This document shows positions 1 to 8,383 of a stretch of DNA of 64,000 nucleotides, one piece after another; positions within the stretch are counted from its first letter, which is position 1, and the number at the start of each line of letters is the position of its first letter. Position numbers and translations under genes: made by a program. Source of the stretch: Flavobacterium flavigenum (GTDB lineage: Bacteria; Bacteroidota; Bacteroidia; Flavobacteriales; Flavobacteriaceae); NCBI RefSeq assembly GCF_027111255.2, contig NZ_CP114285.2, positions 2,480,001 through 2,544,000 of the forward strand, read 5' to 3'. The notes under the pieces are model-generated. The model made no database searches and was not told the origin of the DNA. It saw only the letters and a list, made by a program, of their open reading frames with translations.

Positions 1-1125
1 GCACAATCTGAAAAAGACAAAAAGACGGCGGTAATCAGTACAAAACCATTTAACGACAGTATGAATCACTGGTATGGTATTGCCGATAAAAGTAATATCG
101 TAAATCCGATTCCGAATCAGCCGAGATACGAAGAATCCGAATACACCAAAATAGCGGATAATATCATTTACTTTCAGCGTGATAATGGAGGATGGCCAAA
201 AAATTATGACATGCGTGCTATTTTAACGTCTGAGCAGATAAATGATATTGTAGGTTCAAGGTCTGTTTTGCATACCACTTTTGACAATGGTACTACTTAC
301 ACTCATGTCTATTATCTGGCGCAGGTTTATACACTGACTAAAATAGAAAAATACAAAACGGCCTGTCTGAAAGGAATTGATTTTATTTTGGAAGCACAAT
401 ATCCTAACGGTGGATGGCCTCAATATTATCCTCTGGAAAAAGGATACAGCCGCCATATTACCTTTAATGACGGCGCTTATATGGGAATCATGAATTTGCT
501 TGACAAAATAGTAAGCAACAGCCCTGAATTTGATTTTATGGATGCCGCTACTAAAAACAAAGTGAACGCTGCTTACCAAAACGGAATTGACTGTATCTTA
601 AAAACACAAATTTCTGACCATGGAAAACTTAGCGCCTGGTGCCAGCAGCATGACGAGGTAACTTTACTTCCGGTATGGGCCAGAAAATTTGAACCGCCAA
701 GTATCAGTAATGCAGAAAGTGTTGATATTGTTTTGTTTTTAATGAAAATTGAAAATCCGAGTGAACAGGTTATCAGAGCTGTACAAAGTGCTGTTAAGTG
801 GTTTGAGGATTCTAAAATATACAATACAAGAGTAGAAACTTTTGAAGCTCCCGAGATGGATTCAAAATTCAAAAAAATTAAAGATGACCGCCGTGTGGTA
901 AACGATCCTACAGCACCTCCAATCTGGACACGCTATTATGAATTAGGTACGGGAAGACCTTTGTTTTGTGACAGGGACAGTGTGTATCTTTATTCATTGG
1001 CAGAAGTAAGCCGTGAACGCCGAACCGGTTATGCATGGTATACCTATAATCCTGAAAAAGTATTGAAGAAGTATCCGGAATGGCAGAAAAAATGGACTCC
1101 TGAAACTGATGTCTTAAAAAAATAA
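1..1125 (+). CDS. pelA: Pectate lyase, PL10 family (5' end outside window)
   Basis: The reading frame is open from base 1, so the gene is cut by the window edge; the first in-frame ATG at 61 is internal. The residues just before it begin AQSEKDKK, which looks like the region after a signal peptide cut (..AQ), so the protein is probably exported. PL10 hallmarks are visible: NGGWPKNYD near the N-terminus, FDNGTTYTHVYYLAQVY, NGGWPQYYPL and ITFNDGAYMG, followed by the C-terminal TRYYELGTGRPLFCDRD stretch. The family cleaves alpha-1,4-polygalacturonate by beta-elimination, giving unsaturated oligogalacturonides. It converges on the sugar-acid operon at a shared terminator and belongs with the GH105 and CE8 genes to one pectin locus. 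Family call is strong; exact substrate is inferred. Confidence 0.92.
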   Translation, partial: AQSEKDKKTAVISTKPFNDSMNHWYGIADKSNIVNPIPNQPRYEESEYTKIADNIIYFQRDNGGWPKNYDMRAILTSEQINDIVGSRSVLHTTFDNGTTYTHVYYLAQVYTLTKIEKYKTACLKGIDFILEAQYPNGGWPQYYPLEKGYSRHITFNDGAYMGIMNLLDKIVSNSPEFDFMDAATKNKVNAAYQNGIDCILKTQISDHGKLSAWCQQHDEVTLLPVWARKFEPPSISNAESVDIVLFLMKIENPSEQVIRAVQSAVKWFEDSKIYNTRVETFEAPEMDSKFKKIKDDRRVVNDPTAPPIWTRYYELGTGRPLFCDRDSVYLYSLAEVSRERRTGYAWYTYNPEKVLKKYPEWQKKWTPETDVLKK

Positions 1126-1131
1126 AACCAT

Positions 1132-1167
1132 AAAAAAAGCGTGAATTTAATATTTCACGCTTTTTTT
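1132..1167. terminator. Bidirectional terminator between convergent operons
   Basis: A perfect 14-bp stem (1132-1145 with 1154-1167) with an 8-nt loop has an A-run on its left arm and a T-run on its right arm, so it can end both the rightward pectate lyase transcript and the leftward sugar-acid operon. Confidence 0.88.
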
Positions 1168-1186
1168 ATGAAAATATTTATTATTT

Positions 1187-2020
1187 CTAATTATTTAGTT
1201 TATAAAATGATTTAGCATTTTCAGACCAGATTTTATTCTGATCCTCAATCGAAAGCTGAGACATATAATCTTCTAATATTTTCACTAACTCTTTATAATC
1301 CGAAGCTACATTGCAAACCGGCCAGTCAGATCCGAACATTAATTTATCAGCAGTAAAGTTTTCAAAAATAACATCCAGATACGGTTTTAAATCGGATGGT
1401 TTCCAATTGTTCCAGTCGGCTTCCGTCACCATTCCGGAAATTTTACATTTTACATTTTTGAATTTTGAAATCTCTTCAATTCCTTTTTTCCAGGATTCAA
1501 TATCGCCCGATTTAATATCCGGTTTTGCAATATGATCAATCACAAAAGCCTGCTCCGGAAAAGATTTTACCAAATCAATGGCAGCTGGTAACTGACGATG
1601 AAAAATCAGAATATCATACGTAAAATTGAATTCCTTCAAAGCTGCGATTCCATTACGAAATGCCGCTCCAAACATAAAATCATCCGCTTCTCCCTGAACA
1701 ACATGTCTGAAACCTTTCAGTTTTTCAAATTGAGAAAAATGACTCAATCGCTCTGAAATATCTTCACTTCTTAAATCAACCCAGCCCACAACTCCTTTTA
1801 TAAAGTCATTTTTTAAAGCGAGATCCAGTAAAAAATGGGTTTCTTCTTCAGACTGACTTGCCTGAACCGCCACGCATCCGGAAAATTGATTTTCTGAAAG
1901 CAATGGCGACAAATCTTCGGGTAAAAAATCCCTTTGAATCTTTTTCATCGAATCATCGATCCAGCTATCCCTAACCGGATCAAATATCCAAAAATGCTGA
2001 TGGGAGTCAATTCGGTTCAT
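1187..2020 (-). CDS. Amidohydrolase, L-fuconolactonase / sugar lactonase family
   Basis: 277 residues with the COG3618 amidohydrolase_2 signature: N-terminal DSHQHFW metal ligands, KGFRHVVQ, FVIDHIAKP, and the C-terminal FGSDWPV aspartate. Characterised relatives hydrolyse L-fucono-1,4-lactone or related sugar lactones to the free aldonate in the cytoplasm; no signal peptide is seen. It is the last gene of the leftward operon, 5 nt after an SDR dehydrogenase, which fits the order sugar to lactone to aldonate. In a pectin locus the substrate could equally be rhamnono-lactone. Family sure, substrate inferred. Confidence 0.88.
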   Translation of the reverse strand: MNRIDSHQHFWIFDPVRDSWIDDSMKKIQRDFLPEDLSPLLSENQFSGCVAVQASQSEEETHFLLDLALKNDFIKGVVGWVDLRSEDISERLSHFSQFEKLKGFRHVVQGEADDFMFGAAFRNGIAALKEFNFTYDILIFHRQLPAAIDLVKSFPEQAFVIDHIAKPDIKSGDIESWKKGIEEISKFKNVKCKISGMVTEADWNNWKPSDLKPYLDVIFENFTADKLMFGSDWPVCNVASDYKELVKILEDYMSQLSIEDQNKIWSENAKSFYKLNN

Positions 2021-2025
2021 ACCTG

Positions 2026-2823
2026 TTAATTTACATCACTAATTAAAGCACGATCCAAATGTACGTAACCTCCTTCTACAAAAACAAACTGTCCCGTAGT
2101 ATGAGAAGAACGGTCTGAAATTATAAAAAGGGCTGTATCTGCAATTTCTTCAGTTGTGGTCATTCTGGATTCTAACGGAATACTTTTGTTGATTTTTTTC
2201 AAAACTGCTTCGCCATCCGGTACGGTTTTGATCCAGTCTTCGTATGCCGGTGTATAACATTCGGCAATAATGATGGCGTTAGAACGAATTCCATACTGAA
2301 TCAAATCAACTGCCCATTCTCTCGTAAGTCCAAGAACACCGCCTTTTGCAGCAGCATATCCTGAAGTTCCGCCTTGTCCTGTCAAGGCTACTTTTGAGCC
2401 AATATTCAAAATGTTTCCTTTTGATTCTTTTAGGTATGGAAGTGCAAATTTTACCAATAAAAAGTAACTTACTACATTCAGTTTCAAAGAATCCATAAAC
2501 TCTTCGTAAGTAGCATCTAAACCGGCACCGTCATTTACCCCTACGTTATTGATCACAACATCTATTCTGCCGTATTTTTTCGTAATCTCAGCAACTGCTT
2601 TTTCCATCTGGACAGGATCAGTCACATCTGTTTGCACAAACAAAGAATCAATTCCTTTTTTCTGCAAAGCTTCAGCATAACCAAAACCTCTGCTGTTTCT
2701 GTCCACCAAAACCGGAATAGCACCTTCATCCGCTAATCGATTGATGATGGTTTCACCAATACTTCCTTCTTTTCCAGCCGAACCTGATACGACTACAATT
2801 TTACCTTTTAAATGTAAATCCAT
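2026..2823 (-). CDS. SDR dehydrogenase, likely L-fucose/6-deoxyhexose 1-dehydrogenase
   Basis: 265 residues of the classical short-chain dehydrogenase fold: glycine-rich nucleotide site near the N-terminus (SGSAGKEGSIGE), INNVG, the catalytic serine stretch NIGSKVAL, YAAAKGG (YxxxK) and the C-terminal FVEGGY. The altered N-terminal glycine motif (a serine/lysine-rich insertion rather than TGxxxGIG) resembles bacterial sugar-1-dehydrogenases. Directly upstream of the lactonase with a 5-nt gap, so it probably makes the lactone that the next enzyme opens. NAD or NADP preference cannot be read with confidence. It could act on L-fucose, L-rhamnose or L-galactose. Confidence 0.82.
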   Translation of the reverse strand: MDLHLKGKIVVVSGSAGKEGSIGETIINRLADEGAIPVLVDRNSRGFGYAEALQKKGIDSLFVQTDVTDPVQMEKAVAEITKKYGRIDVVINNVGVNDGAGLDATYEEFMDSLKLNVVSYFLLVKFALPYLKESKGNILNIGSKVALTGQGGTSGYAAAKGGVLGLTREWAVDLIQYGIRSNAIIIAECYTPAYEDWIKTVPDGEAVLKKINKSIPLESRMTTTEEIADTALFIISDRSSHTTGQFVFVEGGYVHLDRALISDVN

Positions 2824-2854
2824 TTTTGTGTTTATTTATGGTTTAAATAGCTGT

Positions 2855-3000
2855 AAATATTTTTAACACATAGAAACATAGCTTTATAAACATACGAAAA
2901 AGGCGTTTCACTTGCATACAAACACATATCTATGTGTGAGGAACTAGTTTCTTTCAACTCTCTTTCAAAAAATAAAAAACCTATGTTGCTATGTTTTTAA
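2855..3000. repeat. Intergenic short-word repeat (CATAG family)
   Basis: The 192-nt gap inside the operon holds repeated and inverted copies of CATAG/CTATG words: CACATAGAAACATAG near 2863, an ACACATA..TATGTGT inverted pair near 2924-2938, and CTATGTTGCTATG near 2981-2993. No open frame or clear promoter was seen. It may form RNA hairpins that tune expression of the two distal genes. Confidence 0.55.
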
Positions 3001-3015
3001 AACTATAGTTTAATC

Positions 3016-4029
3016 TTAATTTATCTCGATTAACGCTTTAATAGTATTATTTTTTGGGTCAATCCATTTTGTAAATTCACCGATCATATCCTCAAAATCA
3101 GCTCTGTGTGTAATGTATTTTTTTGGATCGATTTTACCTTCTTTCAGACATTTCATTACATATTCAAAATCTTCGATGGTCGCGTTTCTGCTGCTCATCA
3201 AAGTAGATTCTCTTTTATGGAAATCCGGATGACTGAAACTCAATTCTCCTTTTTGAAGTCCGACTAAAACAAATCTTCCGCCATGCGAAATATAATTGAA
3301 AGCGCTGTTCATCACTTTTTGATTTCCGGTAGCATCAATGACTACATTCGCCATATCACCGTTTGTCAGCTCAGCTAATTTTGCTGCTACATCATCATGC
3401 AAAGGATTGATTGTTTCATCTGCCTGAAGTGCTTCTTTGCAAAAGTTAAGACGGTATTCATTGATATCCATCACAATCACTTTGGCTCCGGCAATTTTAG
3501 CAAACTGAATCAGTCCTAATCCAATAGGTCCTGCACCCATTACCAAAACGGTATCGGTTGCTTTTACAGCCGCTCTTCTAACTCCGTGTGCTGCTATTGC
3601 TAATGGTTCAACCAAAGCCAGTTCGTCATAATCCAAACCTTGTCCGTGAAGTAAATACTGTTCCGGAATCGTCACATACTCGGCCATTCCGCCATCAATA
3701 TGTACTCCGAAAACTTTGATATTCGCACAACAATTCGTCAGACCATTTCTACAAGCTACACATGTTCCGCAGCTGAAATACGGAATAAAAGTTACTTTAT
3801 CTCCCGGCTCAAAACCTTTTGCATTTCCTTTTATATATTCGGCGGCCAGTTCATGACCTAAAATTCTTGGGTATTCAAAATAAGGCTGTGTTCCTCCAAA
3901 AGCGTGAATATCGGTTCCGCAGACTCCTATTCTTCTAATTTTCAAAAGTACTTCTCCTTCTTTTGGTTCCGGCATTGGTTTTTCTTTGATTAGAAATTCC
4001 TGCGGTTTTTCGCAAACAATATATTTCAT
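3016..4029 (-). CDS. Zinc-dependent medium-chain dehydrogenase (sugar alcohol/aldonate type)
   Basis: 337 residues of the MDR zinc alcohol dehydrogenase family. The catalytic zinc region GVCGTDIHAFGG and GHE, the structural zinc loop CGTCVACRNGLTNCC (four cysteines), and the GAGPIGLG nucleotide motif are all intact. Closest in style to L-galactonate / L-idonate / L-gulonate 5-dehydrogenases (RspB-like). It sits 1 nt after the FAH hydrolase gene, so the two are translated together and it very probably oxidises a pathway intermediate, for instance a hydroxyl of a deoxy-sugar acid. Exact substrate unknown. Confidence 0.82.
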   Translation of the reverse strand: MKYIVCEKPQEFLIKEKPMPEPKEGEVLLKIRRIGVCGTDIHAFGGTQPYFEYPRILGHELAAEYIKGNAKGFEPGDKVTFIPYFSCGTCVACRNGLTNCCANIKVFGVHIDGGMAEYVTIPEQYLLHGQGLDYDELALVEPLAIAAHGVRRAAVKATDTVLVMGAGPIGLGLIQFAKIAGAKVIVMDINEYRLNFCKEALQADETINPLHDDVAAKLAELTNGDMANVVIDATGNQKVMNSAFNYISHGGRFVLVGLQKGELSFSHPDFHKRESTLMSSRNATIEDFEYVMKCLKEGKIDPKKYITHRADFEDMIGEFTKWIDPKNNTIKALIEIN

Positions 4030-4030
4030 T

Positions 4031-4885
4031 TTATTTAGAATAAGCTTTAGCTACTTGTTTACTTGATCCCAGACCGTCCATGCCTAATTCGATAACGTCA
4101 CCCGGTTTGATGTAGATTGGATCCGGCTTAATTCCTAATCCAACTCCCGGAGGCGTTCCTGTACTGATGATGTCGCCAGGAAGCAAAGTCATAAACTGAC
4201 TTAGGTAATGCACTAAAAACGGAATTTTGAAAACCAGATTAGAAGTATTGCTGTTTTGGAATTTCTTTCCGTTAACTGTCAGCCACATTGGTAAATTATT
4301 TACATCGGCAATTTCATCCTGAGTAGCCAAGAATGGTCCAAGAGGTGCGAACGTATCACAACCTTTACCTTTTGCCCATTGTCCTCCCATTTCGATTTGA
4401 AAAGCTCTTTCGCTGTAATCATTCAATAAAGCATATCCTGCTACATAATCTAAAGCTTCTGCTTCTTCTACATAACTTGCCTTTTTACCAACCACAAATG
4501 CCAGCTCGATTTCCCAATCTGTTTTTTCACTATTTTTTGGGATTATCAAATCATCATTTGGACCACATAAAGAAGTCGTTGATTTGAAAAAGATAATTGG
4601 CTCAGTTGGAATTGGTGCTCCTGTTTCATGACAATGATCTACATAATTCAGTCCGATACAGATTATTTTTGAAGGTCTCGCAACTGGAGATCCCAAACGT
4701 ACATCTTCTCCTACTTCCGGTAATGCTGGATTACTTTCTAAAGCTTTTTTTAATTTTTCTAATCCATTATCTTCGAAAAAAGCTTCATTAAAATCAGTTA
4801 CAATAGAAGAAACATCATATCTTTTTTCTCCAATAATAACTCCCGGTTTTTCTTGTCCGGCTGCTCCAAAACGTATTAATTTCAT
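4031..4885 (-). CDS. Fumarylacetoacetate hydrolase family protein (diketo-deoxy-sugar acid hydrolase)
   Basis: 284 residues with the FAH-fold core: KIICIGLNYVDHCHETG, the metal-binding DWEIELAFVVG acidic pair, GYALLNDYSER, KGCDTFAPLGP, and TGTPPGVG near the C-terminus. Family members in L-fucose and L-rhamnose oxidative pathways hydrolyse 2,4-diketo-3-deoxy-L-fuconate (or rhamnonate) to pyruvate and L-lactate. The neighbours (SDR upstream, dehydrogenase downstream) are what that pathway predicts. It could alternatively be a ureidoglycolate-lyase-like annotation, but the context argues against that. Confidence 0.85.
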   Translation of the reverse strand: MKLIRFGAAGQEKPGVIIGEKRYDVSSIVTDFNEAFFEDNGLEKLKKALESNPALPEVGEDVRLGSPVARPSKIICIGLNYVDHCHETGAPIPTEPIIFFKSTTSLCGPNDDLIIPKNSEKTDWEIELAFVVGKKASYVEEAEALDYVAGYALLNDYSERAFQIEMGGQWAKGKGCDTFAPLGPFLATQDEIADVNNLPMWLTVNGKKFQNSNTSNLVFKIPFLVHYLSQFMTLLPGDIISTGTPPGVGLGIKPDPIYIKPGDVIELGMDGLGSSKQVAKAYSK

Positions 4886-4901
4886 TTTCTTATTTTTTTA
4901 A

Positions 4902-4980
4902 AAGTTGCTAAGCTGCTAAGGTTCTGTGGTTCTAAGGCTAAAAATCTTAGCAGCTTAGTAACTTAGAACCTTAGTAGCTT
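4902..4980. repeat. Intercistronic hairpin of CTTAG-type repeated words
   Basis: Between the SDR and FAH genes, 4902-4920 and 4946-4964 are inverted repeats matching at 18 of 19 bases (built from words such as GCTAAGCTGCTAAG), followed by another direct series of CTTAG words to 4975. This could be a large RNA stem within the operon transcript, possibly an attenuator or an mRNA stability element. Confidence 0.65.
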
Positions 4981-4983
4981 TTT

Positions 4984-5748
4984 CTAATTATTTAATTTTA
5001 TAAATCCTCCATCAATAGGATAATCACTTCCTGTAATAAACCCGGCTTCGTCACTGCATAAGTAAAGGGCTAAAGCAGCAATTTCCTCTGGTTGTCCCAT
5101 TCGCCCGATAGGTTGTGACTTTGAAAGTTTTTCGAAAATTTCAGCTTCCTTGCCCGGATAATTTTTATTGATAAATCCATCTACAAAAGGCGTATGCACC
5201 CTCGCTGGCGAAATCGAATTACATCGGATTCCTTCATCAATATAATCTCTCGCTACTGATAAAGTCATAGCCATTACCGCACCTTTAGCAGTTGAATAAG
5301 CGAAACGATCCTGAATCCCAACCCAGGATGCAATAGAAGCCATGTTTAAAATCACACCACCTTTTGACAATTGAAATTGTGGAATCGCAGCATACAAACA
5401 ATTGTAAACTCCTTTTACATTTACATCCATTACTCTTTGGAAATCGATTTCCAAAGTTGTGCCGACTTTACCCACATGAGCGATACCGGCATTATTAATC
5501 AAAATATGGATATTACCGATTTTTTCAAATGTAGCAATAACCTCTTTTTGATCTACTACATTACACGCATATGAAAATACTTTTCCGCCCAATTGCTGAA
5601 TATCAGCAACAGCTTCCTGAGCACTTTCTATTGTTAAATCAATAATATGAACTTCTGCTCCCTGTTTTGCGAATAAAGTTGCAATTGCCCTTCCTATTCC
5701 ACTGCCACCACCAGTTATGACAGCTTTTTTATTTTGTAATGAAAACAT
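4984..5748 (-). CDS. SDR dehydrogenase, likely 2-keto-3-deoxy-L-fuconate/rhamnonate dehydrogenase
   Basis: 254 residues, textbook classical SDR: TGGGSGIGRA cofactor site, INNAG, catalytic serine in NMASIAS, YSTAK (YxxxK), SPARVHTP and the C-terminal DYPIDGG. In 6-deoxyhexose oxidative pathways this SDR oxidises the C4 hydroxyl of the 2-keto-3-deoxy acid and feeds the FAH hydrolase, which is the next gene. It is the second gene of the operon, 16 nt after GH105. The function is inferred from context; the family is certain. Confidence 0.85.
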   Translation of the reverse strand: MFSLQNKKAVITGGGSGIGRAIATLFAKQGAEVHIIDLTIESAQEAVADIQQLGGKVFSYACNVVDQKEVIATFEKIGNIHILINNAGIAHVGKVGTTLEIDFQRVMDVNVKGVYNCLYAAIPQFQLSKGGVILNMASIASWVGIQDRFAYSTAKGAVMAMTLSVARDYIDEGIRCNSISPARVHTPFVDGFINKNYPGKEAEIFEKLSKSQPIGRMGQPEEIAALALYLCSDEAGFITGSDYPIDGGFIKLNN

Positions 5749-5764
5749 ATTATTTAGTTTTTAA

Positions 5765-6952
5765 TTATCTATTTAATTCTAAAGCAGCCAGAATAAAAGG
5801 TCCGGTTACTTTAGGGTCATTATCTTTTCTTCTTTCATTAATATAATATTCGTAAGAACCATCGCGATAAGGTTTTCCTCCTAAACCTGCAACCGCGCAG
5901 GCATTCGTAATTTCAATTTCGCCATTTGGATATACTTTAACAAATTTTGAAGTCATACCATCAAAAGCTTTTTCAGCAATTTTTTTGAATTTTTTAGGCA
6001 AATATCCTTTTTTAGCTCCTTTTGCAAAAGCATAAGCAAACATAGCCGTACCCGAAGTTTCTAAATAATTACCTTCACGGGTTCCCATATCAGTAACCTG
6101 ATACCATAATCCTGATGGATCCTGAAATTTTACTAAAGCATTCGAAATATTATTCAAATACAAAATCAGTTCTTTTCTTTTCGGATGATCCTTAGGAAAA
6201 TAATCCAGAACATCTACCAATCCCATCACATACCAGCCCATTGATCGGGACCAAAAGTTAGGCGAAACACCGGTTTCTTTGTTTGCCCATGGCATTTCTT
6301 TACTCTCATCCCAGGCATGATACAACAATCCTGTTTTTGCATCCGTTGCCTTTTTCTGAATCAATTCAAATTCATGAGCAACATCATTCAACTTTGCACC
6401 GTTTTCAAACCTAACGGTATATTCTGCATAAAATGGTTCCCCCATATACAAACCATCTAGCCACATTTGGTTAGGATATATTTTTTTATGCCAAAAACCG
6501 CCACTTGGCGTACGAGGCTGTTCTTCTAATTGTTTACGCAAAGTCTGCATCGCAACTAAATATCGTTTGTCTTTAGTCTGCTCATAGATATCAAACAAAA
6601 TTCGGCCCGTCGGTATATTATCAATATTAAAGGACTCATATTTATAAGTCTTAATATTTCCATCAGCATCTATCAATTCATCAGCATATTGCTTGGCATA
6701 AGCCGTGTATTTTTCATTCTTTTTTTGTTTGCCTAATTCCTGAAAAGCATAAGTAACCAAACCATGAACATAACTGATATGTGCTACAGGAGCATCATCA
6801 AGCATATACGATTGCGGGTGACGCTGCATTAAGGTTAATGCCATTCTTTCTGACCATTTCAGCTTATTAGAAATTGTATTTTGAGCATTTGAAATTGTTG
6901 TTACAAAAATCAGTAACGCAATTATTTTGGAAAGAAAAGAAATTTTAAGCAT
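5765..6952 (-). CDS. Unsaturated rhamnogalacturonyl hydrolase, GH105
   Basis: 395 residues. A signal peptide is visible (positively charged start, hydrophobic stretch IIALLIFVTTIS, then NAQ), so it is exported, likely periplasmic. The GH105 (YteR/YesR) alpha/alpha barrel motifs are present: HGLVTYAF, GGFWHKKIYPNQMWLDGLYM with the catalytic-region aspartate, WSRSMGWYVMGL and the GTREGNYLETSGTAMFAYAF stretch. The family removes the unsaturated uronic acid that polysaccharide lyases leave on rhamnogalacturonan or pectin oligosaccharides. First gene of the leftward operon, preceded by the promoter/operator at 6999-7026. Length is normal for the family. Confidence 0.92.
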   Translation of the reverse strand: MLKISFLSKIIALLIFVTTISNAQNTISNKLKWSERMALTLMQRHPQSYMLDDAPVAHISYVHGLVTYAFQELGKQKKNEKYTAYAKQYADELIDADGNIKTYKYESFNIDNIPTGRILFDIYEQTKDKRYLVAMQTLRKQLEEQPRTPSGGFWHKKIYPNQMWLDGLYMGEPFYAEYTVRFENGAKLNDVAHEFELIQKKATDAKTGLLYHAWDESKEMPWANKETGVSPNFWSRSMGWYVMGLVDVLDYFPKDHPKRKELILYLNNISNALVKFQDPSGLWYQVTDMGTREGNYLETSGTAMFAYAFAKGAKKGYLPKKFKKIAEKAFDGMTSKFVKVYPNGEIEITNACAVAGLGGKPYRDGSYEYYINERRKDNDPKVTGPFILAALELNR

Positions 6953-6998
6953 GATAGCTATTTTAAAAATTGTATTTTATGTAATTTAACGCAAAAAT

Positions 6999-7026
6999 AA
7001 ATGTGATTTTTACATTTACAAATATA
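6999..7026 (-). promoter_or_regulatory. Leftward promoter -7 box with palindromic operator
   Basis: On the minus strand TATATTTG (7026-7019) matches the Bacteroidota -7 consensus TAnnTTTG. One base later comes the palindrome AAATGTAA-N3-TCACATTT (7017-6999), one mismatch from perfect, over the expected transcription start. An almost identical unit in the opposite orientation lies at 7192-7219. A dimeric repressor bound here would block transcription of the GH105 operon. No cognate regulator gene is adjacent. Confidence 0.75.
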
Positions 7027-7191
7027 AAACTTAATATTAATAACAACGACTTATTTTAAAAATCAATATCCGAAAACAGATATAATCAAAAGCAATATCA
7101 CATTTTGGTTGTAATTTGTATAAAATATAAAAAACCATTACCCGAAATGCCAAAAAACAAATATATAATCATGGCATTTGAATCTAATTTC

Positions 7192-7219
7192 TATATTTGT
7201 AAATGTGAAAATCACATTT
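7192..7219 (+). promoter_or_regulatory. Rightward promoter -7 box with perfect palindromic operator
   Basis: TATATTTG (7192-7199) is followed by one base and the perfect palindrome AAATGTGA-AAA-TCACATTT (7201-7219), 20 nt before the start codon at 7240. The unit mirrors the leftward one at 6999-7026 with the same internal spacing, which argues for one regulator controlling both operons. Confidence 0.78.
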
Positions 7220-7239
7220 ATTAAAATCAGACTATCATA

Positions 7240-8379
7240 ATGAAAAAACTAAAAGGGATTACGTGGAATCATACCAGAGGATTATTACCAATGGTTGCCA
7301 CAGCTCAACGTTTTACAGAATTAAACCCGGACATTGAAATTAGCTGGGAGAAAAGAAGTTTACAGGAATTTGCAGATGCTTCCATAGAAGATTTAGCCAA
7401 AAGATTTGATTTATTGGTTATCGATCATCCGTGGACAGGTTTTGGTGCCGATACAAAAACCATTCTACCTTTATCAGATCATCTTTCTTCAGAATATATA
7501 AAAGATCAGGAAATCAATACCGTTGGTAAATCATACGGAAGTTATGTTTTTCACAATAAATTATGGGCGTTGCCAATAGACGCAGCGACTCCGGTAGCAG
7601 CTGCCCGATTGGATATCTTAGAAAAAAAGGGCTTAAAAGTTCCGCAGACTTATGACGATTTACTAGCTTTGGCCAAAAAAGGATTAGTTGCTTTTGCAGG
7701 GATTCCGGTAGATTCATTGATGACCTTTTATTCTTTTTGCTGCAGTTTAGGTGAAGATCCATTTCAGTCTCAGGAAAAAGTAATCTCTGTAGAGACAGGA
7801 AAAAAAGCTTTGCAAATGCACCGCGAACTGGCACAACTGATGGATCCAGCTAATTTCAACAGAAACCCTATTCAGGTCTATGAAGCAATGGTCAATTCAG
7901 ATGAAATTGCCTACTGCCCTTTTGCTTACGGCTATTCTAATTATTCACGAATTGGTTACAGCAAAAACTTATTGCATTTTTATGATTTGGTTAAATTGAA
8001 TGACAAACCGATGATCAGCTCTTTGGGAGGAACAGGTTTAGCTGTTTCATCCTTTAGCCAGCATATTCCTGAAGCGATAAAATATGCTGAATTCACAGGA
8101 TCATCACAGGTACAGCAGAATATTTTTGCTGATAATGGTGGACAGCCGGGACATTTACAAGCCTGGAAAAATGACCGAATCAATGGTATAACTCATGATT
8201 ATTTCAAAAATACTTTACCGGCTTTAGAAAGAGCATTTTTAAGACCGAGATATTCCGGTCACATGTATTTTCAGGATCATGCAGGCGATGTTGTTCGCGA
8301 TTATTTAATGAATGGTGGTAACGAAGAACAAGTTTTACAAGTAATGGATGCACTATACGTAAAATCTTTAAACTTATAA
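7240..8379 (+). CDS. Solute-binding-protein-like protein without signal peptide (1)
   Basis: 379 residues resembling family 1 extracellular solute-binding proteins of sugar ABC importers (WNHTRGLLPM start, DLLVIDHPWTG, LWALPIDAATPVAAARLDIL, PQTYDDLLALAKKG, and a two-lobe length of about 380). Yet the protein starts directly at the first beta-strand (MKKLKGITWNHTRG): no hydrophobic signal, no lipoprotein cysteine, and no ABC permease or ATPase gene nearby. It should therefore be cytoplasmic. It is first in an operon, 4 nt before a CoA-transferase, whose start codon follows immediately. Role unknown; it could bind a sugar acid or its CoA derivative, act as a sensor, or serve as an enzyme subunit. 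The family call is by overall pattern. Confidence 0.72.
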   Translation: MKKLKGITWNHTRGLLPMVATAQRFTELNPDIEISWEKRSLQEFADASIEDLAKRFDLLVIDHPWTGFGADTKTILPLSDHLSSEYIKDQEINTVGKSYGSYVFHNKLWALPIDAATPVAAARLDILEKKGLKVPQTYDDLLALAKKGLVAFAGIPVDSLMTFYSFCCSLGEDPFQSQEKVISVETGKKALQMHRELAQLMDPANFNRNPIQVYEAMVNSDEIAYCPFAYGYSNYSRIGYSKNLLHFYDLVKLNDKPMISSLGGTGLAVSSFSQHIPEAIKYAEFTGSSQVQQNIFADNGGQPGHLQAWKNDRINGITHDYFKNTLPALERAFLRPRYSGHMYFQDHAGDVVRDYLMNGGNEEQVLQVMDALYVKSLNL

Positions 8380-8383
8380 AAAC

